Part shown: piece after piece, positions 25,941-35,452 of the stretch
Position numbering within the stretch: position 1 is the first letter of the stretch
How the letters are laid out: every line of letters begins with the position of its first letter
DNA from: Pseudobutyrivibrio xylanivorans
GTDB taxonomy: Bacteria; Bacillota; Clostridia; Lachnospirales; Lachnospiraceae
Assembly: GCF_008935055.1 (NCBI RefSeq)
Contig: NZ_CP043028.1
Location: 1,573,501-1,637,500 of the forward strand
Length of the DNA: 64,000 bases
Direction: 5' to 3'
Notes under the pieces: model-generated
Databases searched by the model: none
What the model saw: the letters and a program-made list of their open reading frames with translations, nothing else
What the model was told of the DNA's origin: nothing
Made by a program: the position numbers and the translations under genes

Positions 25941-28346
25941 TTAATCGAACTTCAGGATAGTATTAAGAATTCTCTTTGCATTAAGTTTTAACTGGTCATG
26001 GTCTAATGCACCTTTTTCATCCGCAAGCTTCAACCTATCAACAAAGCCATTTCCCATCTTCAGGTCATTTCCTGCATTTACTTCCTTGTACTGCTCTCCT
26101 CTGGTCCACCAATCTGATGTAACCATTCCTTCATAGCCCCACTCTTCTCGGAGAATTCCTGTAAGTAAATCGTGACTTTCAGATGCTCTCTCTCCATTTA
26201 CCGCATTATAAGCGCTCATAATAGTGTATGGCTGTGCTTCCTTTACAACAATTTCGAAGGCCTTCAAATAGATTTCTCTTAATGCTCTCTCTGAAACTCT
26301 TGAATCGCTATGCTTTCTATTTGTCTCCTTATTATTACAAGCAAAATGCTTTACAGAAGCACCTACGCGATTGCACTGAATACCATCTACAAGAGCTGCT
26401 CCAAGCTTTCCTGCCAAAAGAGGATCCTCAGAATAATACTCAAAGTTTCTTCCACAAAGTGGACTACGATGAATATTGATTGCAGGGGTAAGCCAAACAG
26501 CAAGATTATTTTCCTTTATCTCTTCGCCACCGGCTTTACCTACTTGAGCAATAAGATGCGTGTTCCAAGTGCAAGCTAAAAGTGTAGCACAAGGGAAGGC
26601 TGTAGTGAGGATTCCCGTTTCTGGGGCAATTCTTACTCCGGCAGGTCCATCAGCTGTCATAGCACTAGGCACGCCATATTCTGGGAGATTACCAAAACCG
26701 AAAGTATTGGCAACACCAGTATTTGGCTGACCACCTACAAGATTCATCAAATCTTCTGTAGATAACTGCTCCATAAATTCATCAAGAGTAATCTTTCCCT
26801 CTGCCACATCGGATAGAGGATGGGTCCCTTCCTTGTATGGGTAAATCAAGCAATAGCTATCCCTTGCCCTAACAGAAGGTGTTAGTCCCTCCTCTGTTCC
26901 TGGCTCCATTTTTTTAATTATGCTTTCATTTATAGCCTTATGCTGACCCTGTGGTAATTCCTCATAGCTACCATCTGCAAGCATTCTTTTTTCCAGCTCA
27001 ACTGGAGCTAATTTATGAGAAAGTGTTGCCACAACCTCATCTTCCTCGTTGTTCCATACCAGGTTTGTAGCTGCCACATCCAAAGAATCATTTCCAAGGA
27101 AGAATTTGTACTCTCCTTTTTCTAATACATAGCAAGCTTCCTTAACCTTGCCCAAATCATCATAAGATGAAATCTGATATTTGCTAACGGATAGTGTTAT
27201 AACCTGGCTCTCATTTGGGCCCAAAACTCTGGTCTTTGCAAAGGCTCCTAGCTCTCTGGATGGCTTTCCAAGCTTGCCCTGTGGCGCACTATAGTATAGC
27301 TGTACAACATTCTTTCCTGGAATGCTGCCAGTGTTTGTAACCTTTACAGTAAAGTAAAATGTATCATCGCAAAGTGACATTGCCACTATATTGCTTTCAA
27401 AGCTTGTGTAGCTTTTTCCATATCCAAATGGATAGACAATCTTCTTTTCAGCTTCTGGAATAGTGAGGAAATATCTGTAACCTACATAAATGTCCTCATT
27501 ATAATTTACATAATTAAAGGACTCGTGGAACCCTTCTGTAGATGGATAGTCCTCCAAAGTGCCTGCAAAGGTATCTGCAAGTCTTCCGGAAGGATTCACA
27601 TCTCCAAGAAGAATATCAGCTGCTGCATCGCCACCTTCCATTCCACCTTGTCCCATATAAAGCGCACCGTTAATACCATATTCCTTGATCCATCTCAAAT
27701 CGATGATTCCACCAATATTTACTACCGCAATTACTTTTTTGAAATTCGCTTTTACGATATCTACAAGCTTATTTTCCTCATCTGTAAGATAGAAATCTCC
27801 CTTAGGGAAAATCTCTCCTGAAATCTTTGGCATAGAGGTTTCAGATTCCCAAGGATTGTATTCGTTGTTGCATTCAACACTACTTCTATCCCAGCCTTCT
27901 CCTGAAAATCTTGAGATTACGATAATCGCTGTATCCGTATATGCGATAGCGCCATTTAAAAGCTCAGAAGAAATCTCTGGCTCTGAAGTCATACCTGGAA
28001 CTCTTCCATTTCCATACTGCTCTTTTAAATCATCTTTATAGAAGCTGATAAGTGGTTCATAAATTGAAAGGCCTTTAGCCTTTAGACCATCATACAGGCT
28101 ATGAACATACTTGCAATATACATCGCCTGAACCACCGCCTCCTTTTACATAGTCAATGCTTCCCTTACCAAAAAGCGCCACAGGCTGTTCCTTTGACAGT
28201 GGGAGCACCCCATCATTTTCAAGTAAAACCATTCCCTCACTGGCTGCTTTTCTTGAAAGCTTTATATGTTCCTCACAGCCAGTCACTCTTCTATCTCCAT
28301 ATAAAGGTAGAGCTGGCTGATATAATAATCTGGACCATTTTTGCAT
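25941..28346 (-). CDS. GH3 beta-glucosidase with permuted domain order
   Basis: 801 residues, no signal peptide. The (alpha/beta)6 sandwich usually found second comes first (ASEGMVLLENDGVLPL near 35, then KGGGGSGDV), a fibronectin-III-like domain follows (about 310-420, GELGAFAKT-type end), and the TIM barrel that normally starts the protein is last, with MTADGPAGVRI, SVKHFACNNKETNR and the nucleophile Asp in VTSDWW (about residue 746). This inverted layout is known from Butyrivibrio and Ruminococcus albus beta-glucosidases. It probably hydrolyses short beta-glucosides imported by the neighbouring transporter. A strong AGGAGG ribosome site precedes the start, and it is flanked by terminators, so it is its own unit. 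Confidence 0.92.
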   Translation of the reverse strand: MQKWSRLLYQPALPLYGDRRVTGCEEHIKLSRKAASEGMVLLENDGVLPLSKEQPVALFGKGSIDYVKGGGGSGDVYCKYVHSLYDGLKAKGLSIYEPLISFYKDDLKEQYGNGRVPGMTSEPEISSELLNGAIAYTDTAIIVISRFSGEGWDRSSVECNNEYNPWESETSMPKISGEIFPKGDFYLTDEENKLVDIVKANFKKVIAVVNIGGIIDLRWIKEYGINGALYMGQGGMEGGDAAADILLGDVNPSGRLADTFAGTLEDYPSTEGFHESFNYVNYNEDIYVGYRYFLTIPEAEKKIVYPFGYGKSYTSFESNIVAMSLCDDTFYFTVKVTNTGSIPGKNVVQLYYSAPQGKLGKPSRELGAFAKTRVLGPNESQVITLSVSKYQISSYDDLGKVKEACYVLEKGEYKFFLGNDSLDVAATNLVWNNEEDEVVATLSHKLAPVELEKRMLADGSYEELPQGQHKAINESIIKKMEPGTEEGLTPSVRARDSYCLIYPYKEGTHPLSDVAEGKITLDEFMEQLSTEDLMNLVGGQPNTGVANTFGFGNLPEYGVPSAMTADGPAGVRIAPETGILTTAFPCATLLACTWNTHLIAQVGKAGGEEIKENNLAVWLTPAINIHRSPLCGRNFEYYSEDPLLAGKLGAALVDGIQCNRVGASVKHFACNNKETNRKHSDSRVSERALREIYLKAFEIVVKEAQPYTIMSAYNAVNGERASESHDLLTGILREEWGYEGMVTSDWWTRGEQYKEVNAGNDLKMGNGFVDRLKLADEKGALDHDQLKLNAKRILNTILKFD

Positions 28347-28447
28347 AACACACCTCCTGAATAAAATCTACTTCTTCAATAATAACTTAATCAAAATAGT
28401 TTTAAAGTATTTTTATTTTTCTATAGTGATATTTTTTTGATAAACAT

Positions 28448-28486
28448 TAAAAGAGCTTGCGAGAGATTTACTCTTGCAAGCTCTTA
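28448..28486 (-). terminator. Terminator after malQ
   Basis: AAGAGCTTGC and GCAAGCTCTT pair, extended by AGAG/CTCT, and are followed by TTAATGTTT on the minus strand. It closes the maltodextrin operon, 50 bases after the malQ stop. Confidence 0.75.
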
Positions 28487-28536
28487 AGAAGAAGAAAAAA
28501 TAATTTTTTTGAAGAAGCTTTCTTTGCTTGTTTCTT

Positions 28537-30060
28537 TTATGGTTTTTGTGTTTTTTCCAGTTTCTTTGGCTTTGGTGGTTTTGTTGTTCTCTCGTAAAGA
28601 AGAGACATATCAAAAATTTTCTTGGCCAGCTCTGTAGTTGACTCCTTTGCAAGAAGTCTCCACTGCCAATTGCCACTATCTGTGCCTGGAACATTGATAC
28701 GATTGTATTTACCAAGGCCAAGATAATCCTGCATCTGTGCCACAAAAAGCACTGCCACAGAACCCATTCCACCTCGAATCATGCCCCAGTTGAAGCCTTC
28801 AGACTTTGAAATACCCAGATATTTGCTGGCATATTCTTTGTCCTTTTTATTGGCCTCTTTGTACCACTCCATAACAGTGGCATTGTCATGAGTACCTGTA
28901 TAACAAACACAATTTTTATCATAGGTATGAGGCTGATAATTGTTTGGCTCACCTGAATCAAATGCAAATTCCAAAACCTTCATGCCAGGCCAGCCACTGT
29001 CAGAAAGAAGCTTAACAACTGTAGGTGAAGGCTCACCCAAATCCTCAGCAATGAATTCAATACTAGGAAATGTCTTTGATAAAAGTCCTACCAAATCCAT
29101 TCCTGGACCTTTCTTCCACTTGCCGTTCTTTGCAGTTGTGTCCTTTGCAGGAACTGCCCAATACTCATCAAAACCTCTAAAGTGGTCGATTCTTAGAACA
29201 TCATAAAGCTTTGCTGCGCCCTCGATACGACGAATCCACCAACGATAGTTGTCTTTTTTCATAGCCTTCCAATCATAGCAAGGATTGCCCCAAAGCTGAC
29301 CTGTTTCACTGAAATAATCTGGTGGAACACCTGCTACTTCTACTGGATAGTTTTCCTCATCCAGGCTGAAGAATTCAGGCTCAGCCCAAACATCACAGGA
29401 ATCCAGTGCAACGTATATAGGCAAATCACCTATAACCTCGATTCCAAGACTATTTATATATTTTTTCAGCTTTTCCCACTGCTTGAAGAAAAGGAACTGA
29501 ATGTATACAAAGAATTCAATCTGCTCTGCAAGGTCTTTTCTGTACTTTTCAACTGCAGCCTCTTCATGAAGACGGATGTCCTCCTCTGGCCACTCCTGCC
29601 AACTCAGCTGGCCAAAATGCTTTTTAATTGCCATGAAAAGTGCATAGTTTTCAACCCATGGATTCTGTTTTCTAAAATGAGAAATCTCTCCTAATGCCTC
29701 GGCATAACCACGTTCCTTTGCCTTCTCCAAAATCTTGAAACGGCTCTCGTAAATCTGACCATAATCCACGTATCTTGGATTGGTTCCCCAGTTTTCAGCA
29801 TCAACTTCCTTTTGTGTGAGCAAGCCTTCCTCAATCAGCATATCCAAATCAATAAAATATGGATTGCCTGCAAAAGTCGAAAAGCTTTGATATGGACTGT
29901 CTCCATAACTGGTAGGTCCCAATGGAAGCACCTGCCAAAATTTCTGTCCGGCCGCCTTCAGAAAGTCAGCAAATTCATATGCAGCCTTTCCGAAAGTTCC
30001 TATTCCATATGGTGATGGTAATGAAGATATAGGGAGCAATATTCCACTACTTCTTTTCAT
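28537..30060 (-). CDS. malQ: 4-alpha-glucanotransferase (amylomaltase)
   Basis: A 507-residue GH77 enzyme that transfers alpha-1,4-glucan segments between maltodextrins, freeing glucose. The N-terminal signature GILLPISSLPSPYGIGTFG and PTSYGDSPYQS are typical. Catalytic residues are the nucleophile Asp in LRIDHFRGF, the acid Glu in FIAEDLGEP and Asp in TGTHDN. The C-terminal tail is Lys/Pro-rich and non-homologous in appearance. It is the last gene of the maltodextrin operon, preceded by two stem-loops. Confidence 0.95.
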   Translation of the reverse strand: MKRSSGILLPISSLPSPYGIGTFGKAAYEFADFLKAAGQKFWQVLPLGPTSYGDSPYQSFSTFAGNPYFIDLDMLIEEGLLTQKEVDAENWGTNPRYVDYGQIYESRFKILEKAKERGYAEALGEISHFRKQNPWVENYALFMAIKKHFGQLSWQEWPEEDIRLHEEAAVEKYRKDLAEQIEFFVYIQFLFFKQWEKLKKYINSLGIEVIGDLPIYVALDSCDVWAEPEFFSLDEENYPVEVAGVPPDYFSETGQLWGNPCYDWKAMKKDNYRWWIRRIEGAAKLYDVLRIDHFRGFDEYWAVPAKDTTAKNGKWKKGPGMDLVGLLSKTFPSIEFIAEDLGEPSPTVVKLLSDSGWPGMKVLEFAFDSGEPNNYQPHTYDKNCVCYTGTHDNATVMEWYKEANKKDKEYASKYLGISKSEGFNWGMIRGGMGSVAVLFVAQMQDYLGLGKYNRINVPGTDSGNWQWRLLAKESTTELAKKIFDMSLLYERTTKPPKPKKLEKTQKP

Positions 30061-30098
30061 GATTTAATCTCCTATAAATTATCTAAGTTTAACGGGAA

Positions 30099-30139
30099 GG
30101 CAGGCCCATTCAAAATTGCCTCCGGCAATGGGGCCTGCC
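30099..30139 (-). repeat. Nested stem-loop upstream of malQ
   Basis: GGCAGGCCC pairs with GGGCCTGCC, and an inner stem ATTGCC/GGCAAT stands in between. No U-run follows. Together with the hairpin at 30144-30181 it separates permease and malQ and likely affects RNA processing or differential stability. Confidence 0.6.
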
Positions 30140-30143
30140 GTGG

Positions 30144-30181
30144 CAGACAGGTTCTCCCCATAAATGGGTCCCTCCTATCTG
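30144..30181 (-). repeat. Nested stem-loop after the permease gene
   Basis: CAGATAGG pairs with CCTGTCTG, enclosing a second stem CCCATTTATGGG. It begins directly after the permease stop codon, next to the hairpin at 30099-30139. Confidence 0.55.
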
Positions 30182-30182
30182 C

Positions 30183-31025
30183 TTATCCCTTAACTGCACC
30201 TGCTATTACACCTTTGATGATATATTTCTGTAGGCAAATGTACATGATGATAATTGGGATCACAGTCATCATAATACATGCCATCATTGGTCCCATCTCA
30301 ACATGACCATAGCTTCCGCGGAAATACTGAATCAAGATTGGAATGGTCATGTATTTCTTTCTGTCGAGAACAAGATATGGCAATAGATAGTCGTTCCATA
30401 ACCACATTGTCTCCAAAATTGTAACCGAAATAAGTGTAGGCTTCAAAATTGGAAGAACAATTTGAAAAAATGTCTGTAGAGGATTGCAGCCGTCAATCAT
30501 TGCTGCCTCTTCAATTTCCAATGGAATCGACTTCATAAAGCCTGTAAACATAAACACTGCAAGTCCTGCACCAAATCCAAGATAGATTATGCAGATATTG
30601 TACGGTGTGTCTAAATCAATCCTATCTGCAGTAGATGCCAGTGTAAACATAAGCATCTGGAATGGCACTACCATCGAGAATACAAATAAAGCATAGCACA
30701 CCTTTGAGAGAATTCCGTGAACTCTAGTGATATACCAGGCGCACATAGATGTACAAAGTAAAATCAACACTGCAGAAGATACTGTGATTACCAGGCTGTA
30801 TCCAAATGCTGCTGCAAATCCCTTTGAAGAAAGGGCATCCAAATAGTTAGAGAAGCCTGTAAAGCTCACTGCGTTTGGCAACTGGAACACTGTATCGGTG
30901 TTTATATACTTGTCCCCCTTAAGGGAATTAATCAAAATCATAAATACTGGATAAATCCAGAAAAGTGTCAATATACACAGTACTACAAAAACAATGGCAC
31001 GTGCAACCTTTTCTTTTGCTTTCAC
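30183..31025 (-). CDS. Maltodextrin-type ABC transporter permease (MalG family)
   Basis: 280 residues, six membrane helices, EAA motif EEAAMIDGCNPLQTFFQIVLP in the last third. Its start codon abuts the stop of the other permease, implying translational coupling. It sits between the MalF-type permease and malQ, supporting uptake of maltodextrins. No dedicated ATPase is present. Confidence 0.92.
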   Translation of the reverse strand: MKAKEKVARAIVFVVLCILTLFWIYPVFMILINSLKGDKYINTDTVFQLPNAVSFTGFSNYLDALSSKGFAAAFGYSLVITVSSAVLILLCTSMCAWYITRVHGILSKVCYALFVFSMVVPFQMLMFTLASTADRIDLDTPYNICIIYLGFGAGLAVFMFTGFMKSIPLEIEEAAMIDGCNPLQTFFQIVLPILKPTLISVTILETMWLWNDYLLPYLVLDRKKYMTIPILIQYFRGSYGHVEMGPMMACIMMTVIPIIIMYICLQKYIIKGVIAGAVKG

Positions 31026-31876
31026 TACTGCTGCACCTCCTTTGATTTAGTAATCTTAAGCTGAATCATAGAAATAAGAATTACCATGATGCAGAAAATA
31101 ACTGCCTTGGCCTGACCATAACCCTTCCACTGAGCGCCGCTACGGCTGTAGAAGGTGTTATAAATATTCAGTGCAAGCATTTCTGAGGCGTGAGCAGGTT
31201 CGCCACCTGTCAATGCAAGGTTCTGATCAAAAAGCTTGAAGCCGTTTGTGATTGTCAGAAATGAACAGATTGTAATTGATGGCATAACATTTGGAATCTT
31301 TATTTTAAAAAGAATCTGTCCCGTTGTGGCTCCATCGATTTTCGCAGCCTCTATATAATCATCTGGTATAGATTGAAGTCCTGCGATGTAAATAATCATC
31401 ATGTAACCAATCTGCTGCCAGCACATAAGAATTGTAAGACCGATGAATCCGTATGTAGCATTTAAAGCGAGAAGTGGCTTTTCCATGAGAGAAAGAACGC
31501 AGTTTAAAAGGATCTGCCAGATATATCCAAGAACAATGCCACCAATCAGGTTAGGCATGAAGAATACAGTTCTAAAAACGTTTGAACCTTTGATTTTGTT
31601 TGTAAGTGCAAGGGCAATAGCAAATGCTATTACATTTATAAGTACTGTGGAAACCACAGTGAAAAGCGCTGTAAACCAGAAGGAATGCCAGAAGCTTTCA
31701 TCCTGGAAAGCATACGCATAATTTCCGAAACCAATAAACGTTGCTTTTTTTATTGTTGTAAATTTGCAAAACGACAGATATAAGCCCTGAACGAATGGAT
31801 AAATAAATCCCACAGAGAATGCCGCAAGTGTCGGCAGAACAAATACCGGCCAGTATCTTCTTATAGCTTTTTCCAT
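31025..31876 (-). CDS. Maltodextrin-type ABC transporter permease (MalF family)
   Basis: 283 residues with six helices and the EAA loop EAAKIDGATTGQILFKIKIP. The start at 31876 (MEKAIRRYW) is chosen because AAGGAA lies nine bases upstream and the family starts here; the open frame extends 60 codons further but crosses the hairpin at 31901-31924 and overlaps the binding-protein stop. The last base is shared with the start of the next permease. Confidence 0.9.
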   Translation of the reverse strand: MEKAIRRYWPVFVLPTLAAFSVGFIYPFVQGLYLSFCKFTTIKKATFIGFGNYAYAFQDESFWHSFWFTALFTVVSTVLINVIAFAIALALTNKIKGSNVFRTVFFMPNLIGGIVLGYIWQILLNCVLSLMEKPLLALNATYGFIGLTILMCWQQIGYMMIIYIAGLQSIPDDYIEAAKIDGATTGQILFKIKIPNVMPSITICSFLTITNGFKLFDQNLALTGGEPAHASEMLALNIYNTFYSRSGAQWKGYGQAKAVIFCIMVILISMIQLKITKSKEVQQ

Positions 31877-31900
31877 AGTATCATTCCTTTTCAAAATTTT

Positions 31901-31924
31901 GGAGGGCGTTAGGCCTCGCCCTCC
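31901..31924 (-). terminator. Intra-operon stem-loop after the binding-protein gene
   Basis: GGAGGGCG and CGCCCTCC form a perfect 8-bp stem with an 8-base loop, followed by AAAATTTTG. As at 18481, it likely protects or partly ends the binding-protein transcript so that binding protein exceeds permease. Confidence 0.6.
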
Positions 31925-32018
31925 AAACATATAATGGGAAGAAAAACTCTTCTTTATGTAAACTGCCGTTGGCAGTAAACACCTGTGATTAGTTAGTAAG
32001 ATGATTAGATTAATTTGA

Positions 32019-33332
32019 TTAGTTTGCTGCTGCGTACTCTGTAGCCCAACCATCAACGAATGCAGAAACTACATCGTCCCATGAGCCTGTGCCTGCAGCA
32101 TAAGCTGTAAGTGCTGAACCAACGCCGTTCTTCCACTCCTCAGATGGCATTGTTGTGAAGTTCCAAGAAACTGGAGTCTTGCCTGCCTCTGTGTACGCTC
32201 TGTCGTTAAGAACGAAAAGGTTTGTTGTATCTGCTGCGTTCTTGAAAGGAATTACACCAATCTGCTCTGCAAGCATCTTTGTACCTGCATCAGATGTAAC
32301 CATCCATGTAAGGAAGTCGATTGTTGCCTGAATATCCTCATCAGATGCCTCTGAGTTTACGCACCAGAAGTTCTCTGTACCTGTGCAAAGTCCCTGATTC
32401 TTCTCATCGCCTGCTCCTACATAAATAGGAATCATAGCAAGCTCATCATCTGTCATACCCTTGCCTGTAAGGTTTGCATACTCCCAAGAACCATTCTGAT
32501 AGAATACAGCCTTTCTCTCAGCAAATTCATTCTCAGCATCATCGCCTGTCTTTCCAGCAAGATCAGCTGGCTTGCATGTAGCATTGTTGATGTAGAGATC
32601 CCAAATCTGCTTGTAGTTATCTAAGTATGTGCCTTCAATTGCATCTGTAGAATCAATGCCCTTCTCCTGATACTCGAAGTAAATTGGAAGGTTTGCAAGG
32701 TGTGTCTTGAATCTCCAATCAGAAGAACCATCCATACCTGCTGATGTAAATGCTGAGAAGCCAAGTTCTGAGCTTCTTGCTGTAATATCCTCAGCAACCT
32801 TCTTTAAATCGTCAAATCCCTGAATATCATCTATTGTGTAACCAGCCTCTTCAAGGAGCTTTGTGTTTGTGATAATACCATATGACTCAATTACATATGC
32901 GATACCTGCAACTGCATCTCCATCATAGAGTGCAAAAGAATCGCTTGTAAGCTCATTGTAAAGTGATGAGCCCTTGAGGTCATAGCAATAATCCTTCCAG
33001 TTTGCAAGACCTACTGGACCATTTACCTGGAATAATGTAGGAGCCTCATCCTTTACGATTTCAGATGAAAGTGTCTCCTCATAAGTACCAGAAGCTGCTG
33101 TGATAACAGTTACAGGAACTCCTGTCTCTTCTGTGTACTGCTTTGCGATTTCCTGCCAAGCCTCGTCTGCCTCAGGCTTGAAGTTGAGGTAGTAAACCTT
33201 TCCGCTTGCTCCATCTGTTGATGCAGAATCACCTGTTGCTGAATCGCCTGAAGCTGATGAACCACAACCTGCGAAGGTAGCAGCTGTCATCATAGCGATT
33301 AAACCAAGTGCCAATACATTTTTTCTCTTCAT
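32019..33332 (-). CDS. Maltodextrin-type solute-binding lipoprotein
   Basis: 437 residues, family 1 binding protein. Signal peptide with lipobox FAGC (Cys near 23), then a Ser/Asp/Gly/Thr linker and the binding fold (VPVTVITAASGTYEETLSSE, APTLFQVNGPVGLANW). It follows the LacI-type regulator by 34 bases and leads the permease genes. The malQ gene in the same operon points to maltose or maltodextrin as substrate. Confidence 0.92.
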   Translation of the reverse strand: MKRKNVLALGLIAMMTAATFAGCGSSASGDSATGDSASTDGASGKVYYLNFKPEADEAWQEIAKQYTEETGVPVTVITAASGTYEETLSSEIVKDEAPTLFQVNGPVGLANWKDYCYDLKGSSLYNELTSDSFALYDGDAVAGIAYVIESYGIITNTKLLEEAGYTIDDIQGFDDLKKVAEDITARSSELGFSAFTSAGMDGSSDWRFKTHLANLPIYFEYQEKGIDSTDAIEGTYLDNYKQIWDLYINNATCKPADLAGKTGDDAENEFAERKAVFYQNGSWEYANLTGKGMTDDELAMIPIYVGAGDEKNQGLCTGTENFWCVNSEASDEDIQATIDFLTWMVTSDAGTKMLAEQIGVIPFKNAADTTNLFVLNDRAYTEAGKTPVSWNFTTMPSEEWKNGVGSALTAYAAGTGSWDDVVSAFVDGWATEYAAAN

Positions 33333-33366
33333 TTCTTACATTCTCCTTTGTGTAAAAGTTTTTATC

Positions 33367-34371
33367 TTAGCGAAGGGTTTCTCCCTCGCGAAGTTTCGTA
33401 GATAAAACGATGTGCTTGTGTTGCTTCTTCCCCCTAATGATATCAACTGCAAGCTTCACCGCCTCGCTTCCCATTTCCTCCATCGGCTGACAAAGTGTTG
33501 TCAACACTGGATTCATGTATTCTGAAGCCTCGATGCCATCAATAGCTATCAATGCCACATCCTTTGGCATTTCCTTTCCTGCCTCTCTCAATGCCTTCAT
33601 AGCCCCCATAGCCATGTTATCTGAGATAGCAAACACTGCTGAAAAATCATGTTTGTGCTTCAGCCAGTCCTTCATGCCTTCATAAGCATCTGCGATATTA
33701 AAGCTGTTTATCGAAATGATGAGATTTTCATCAAGTTCTATTCCAAAATCATTAAGGGCTCTTTCATAGCCTTCAAATCTAACCTGGCTAACCGAGCCAT
33801 CGTCTGGTCCAGAAAGCAAAACTGCAATCCTTCTGTGACCTTCTTTGTAAAGATACTCCACCGCCTCATAGGCCGCCTGATTGTCATCAATACCAACGCT
33901 GGAATATTCTGAGTTGTCCAAATTACCATACTGATTGTTAAACGTACAGCAAACAAACGGAACATTTATACTTGAGACCTGTTCCTTGGAGTAGTTCAAT
34001 CTTCCTCCTAGGAAAATAAGACCTAAAAGCTTTTTATCACGCTCCATTCTGGCTGCTGTAAGAATCTCGTCATCTGAGGTTCCAATCTGCTGCATAACCA
34101 TTGTGTAGCCTGCTTTTTCAATCTTGTCGCCAATCTCTGTAATAATCTTTGTGTAAAAGGGGTTCGACATGCCTCGCACCACCACTCCAATGTTGTCAGA
34201 GGTTGACTTTCCAAGCTCCCTTGCGCTTGTGTTTGGAATGTAATTGTATTCGTTAACTACTGCAAGTACCTTTTCCTTTGCAGTTTCACTGACATCCGGG
34301 TGATCATTTAAAACACGCGAAACCGTGCTAACGCTCACACCGGCAAGCCGTGCGATGTCCTTAATTGTCAT
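33367..34371 (-). CDS. LacI-family transcriptional regulator of the maltodextrin operon
   Basis: 334 residues. The N-terminal helix-turn-helix (IKDIARLAGVSVSTVSRVLN, residues 3-22) and hinge helix (NTSARELGKS) are followed by a periplasmic-binding-type effector domain. It is the first gene of the operon, and an inverted repeat with the half site GGAAACG lies just downstream of its promoter, so it is probably autoregulated and controls binding protein, permeases and malQ. Confidence 0.94.
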   Translation of the reverse strand: MTIKDIARLAGVSVSTVSRVLNDHPDVSETAKEKVLAVVNEYNYIPNTSARELGKSTSDNIGVVVRGMSNPFYTKIITEIGDKIEKAGYTMVMQQIGTSDDEILTAARMERDKKLLGLIFLGGRLNYSKEQVSSINVPFVCCTFNNQYGNLDNSEYSSVGIDDNQAAYEAVEYLYKEGHRRIAVLLSGPDDGSVSQVRFEGYERALNDFGIELDENLIISINSFNIADAYEGMKDWLKHKHDFSAVFAISDNMAMGAMKALREAGKEMPKDVALIAIDGIEASEYMNPVLTTLCQPMEEMGSEAVKLAVDIIRGKKQHKHIVLSTKLREGETLR

Positions 34372-34440
34372 GTCGTTTTCCTTCCTTTTGTCCCATTAAG
34401 AATCTGTTATGAACTCTGCGGGGCCTAATCCGCTTTCTTT

Positions 34441-34466
34441 TGGAAACGTTTCTGGTAACGTTTCCA
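34441..34466. promoter_or_regulatory. LacI-type operator at the maltodextrin operon promoter
   Basis: The 26-base stretch is an inverted repeat with outer arms TGGAAACGTT and AACGTTTCCA, and each half contains an AACGTT core typical of LacI/CcpA-family sites. It lies just downstream of the -10 box, over the expected early transcribed region, which suits repression. Confidence 0.7.
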
Positions 34467-34478
34467 GTTCATGTATAA

Positions 34479-34507
34479 ATAATAACGCAGTGTCACCCCT
34501 GCGTCAA
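34479..34507 (-). promoter_or_regulatory. Promoter of the maltodextrin operon
   Basis: TTGACG (34507-34502) and TATTAT (34484-34479) are 17 bases apart on the minus strand. The predicted start lies near 34472, at the edge of the operator. Confidence 0.7.
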
Positions 34508-34762
34508 TGTATAATCATCATTTCGTGTTTTGTTACAAAATATAACTTATCAGATTGTGTAATGTGGATAATTCACTCTAATTTATCTAAACACGTGATT
34601 ATCGCTGTGCAAAATATCTATTTTAGGTGATTTACAATACTTACATTCTCACTTGCCAAATTTGTTTTATCAATTGTGGCTCTTTTAATCCACTTGTTGC
34701 GTCTTTCCATTGATAAATTATCCACTATTTTTTCATTTTTTATCAATAAGAGTCTCTCTAAC

Positions 34763-34852
34763 CAGCTTAGTGCCATTGGGATTTTATAAAATATATGATT
34801 TTCAATAAATATTTATCAATGCCCTCATCGTCATCAAGTATGATTTCGTTTA
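34763..34852 (-). pseudogene. Eroded coding remnant behind the immunity genes
   Basis: A stretch of about 29 codons without a start (reading IVNEIILDDDEGIDKYLLKI... to a stop at about 34763) has protein-like composition and follows the ankyrin deletion scar. It may be the tail of a lost immunity gene. From 34510 to about 34760 I see only AT-rich sequence with no gene. Confidence 0.3.
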
Positions 34853-34915
34853 CTATTGATAAATGATATACGATCGCTGATGGTTATGCATCCTTTCAAC
34901 TAAACTAATATCCAT
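34853..34915 (-). pseudogene. Deletion scar of an ankyrin-type immunity gene
   Basis: The minus strand reads MDISLVERMHNHQ... and stops after 20 codons. Its first 15 bases equal the start of the ankyrin gene at 36583, and the following bases TTAGTTGAAAGGATGCATAA equal that gene's 3' end at about 36077-36100. So a second copy existed whose interior (about 155-160 codons) was lost between short matching sequences. Confidence 0.65.
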
Positions 34916-34975
34916 AAGTTAATGTCCCTAACTATACTTTAACCAGCATCTTGCAATAAACTTCTGCTTCAACCT

Positions 34976-35392
34976 CTACAATAACTTTATCTCTACACCG
35001 GATTTTGTCTCCTTTGCTTTTTCAAGAGCATGGGTGAATATTGTAAAGAAATCTTCGCCATCACTTGTAACAAAGTAATTAGACAAATCAGTGATATCTT
35101 CACTAATATTATCCCCCCATGGCGGCTGTTTTGATAAATCCTCAATATCCCAAACTACCTTATCAACCGAAAGCTCTTTTAATTCTTCCTTTATTACCGA
35201 CAATTCCTCAAGTGTTTCATCAATCTTATCCACATTGAGTTTCCCCTGATATAGTTCTCTCATAATCACAGGAAAGCGGCACCCCCAATTCGAGTTTTCT
35301 AGATTTGCAGCCACTGTTGAAAAGAATGCATGTAGAAAATCTCCGTTGCCAATCTGATACCAATAATACTTTACTTTAAAACCTACTGCCAT
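34976..35392 (-). CDS. Immunity protein-like (Imm70-like)
   Basis: 138 residues, soluble, acidic. The start MAVGFKVKYYWYQIGNGDFL with SNWGCRFPVIM recalls the Imm70 family of polymorphic-toxin immunity proteins. It is the last intact gene of the array behind the LXG toxin. It may protect from another toxin than the one encoded here, as arrays often hold several immunities. Family call from memory of the motif. Confidence 0.55.
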   Translation of the reverse strand: MAVGFKVKYYWYQIGNGDFLHAFFSTVAANLENSNWGCRFPVIMRELYQGKLNVDKIDETLEELSVIKEELKELSVDKVVWDIEDLSKQPPWGDNISEDITDLSNYFVTSDGEDFFTIFTHALEKAKETKSGVEIKLL

Positions 35393-35452
35393 ATAATTAG
35401 TCTTTCTCCGCTAGCTATTTTTTTCCTTTCATAAGCAGTGTACAAATCTTTT

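Noticed and set aside
31877..32056. N-terminal extension of the MalF-type permease by 60 codons
   Set aside because: It crosses a hairpin and the end of the preceding gene; the internal start has the ribosome site and the family N-terminus.
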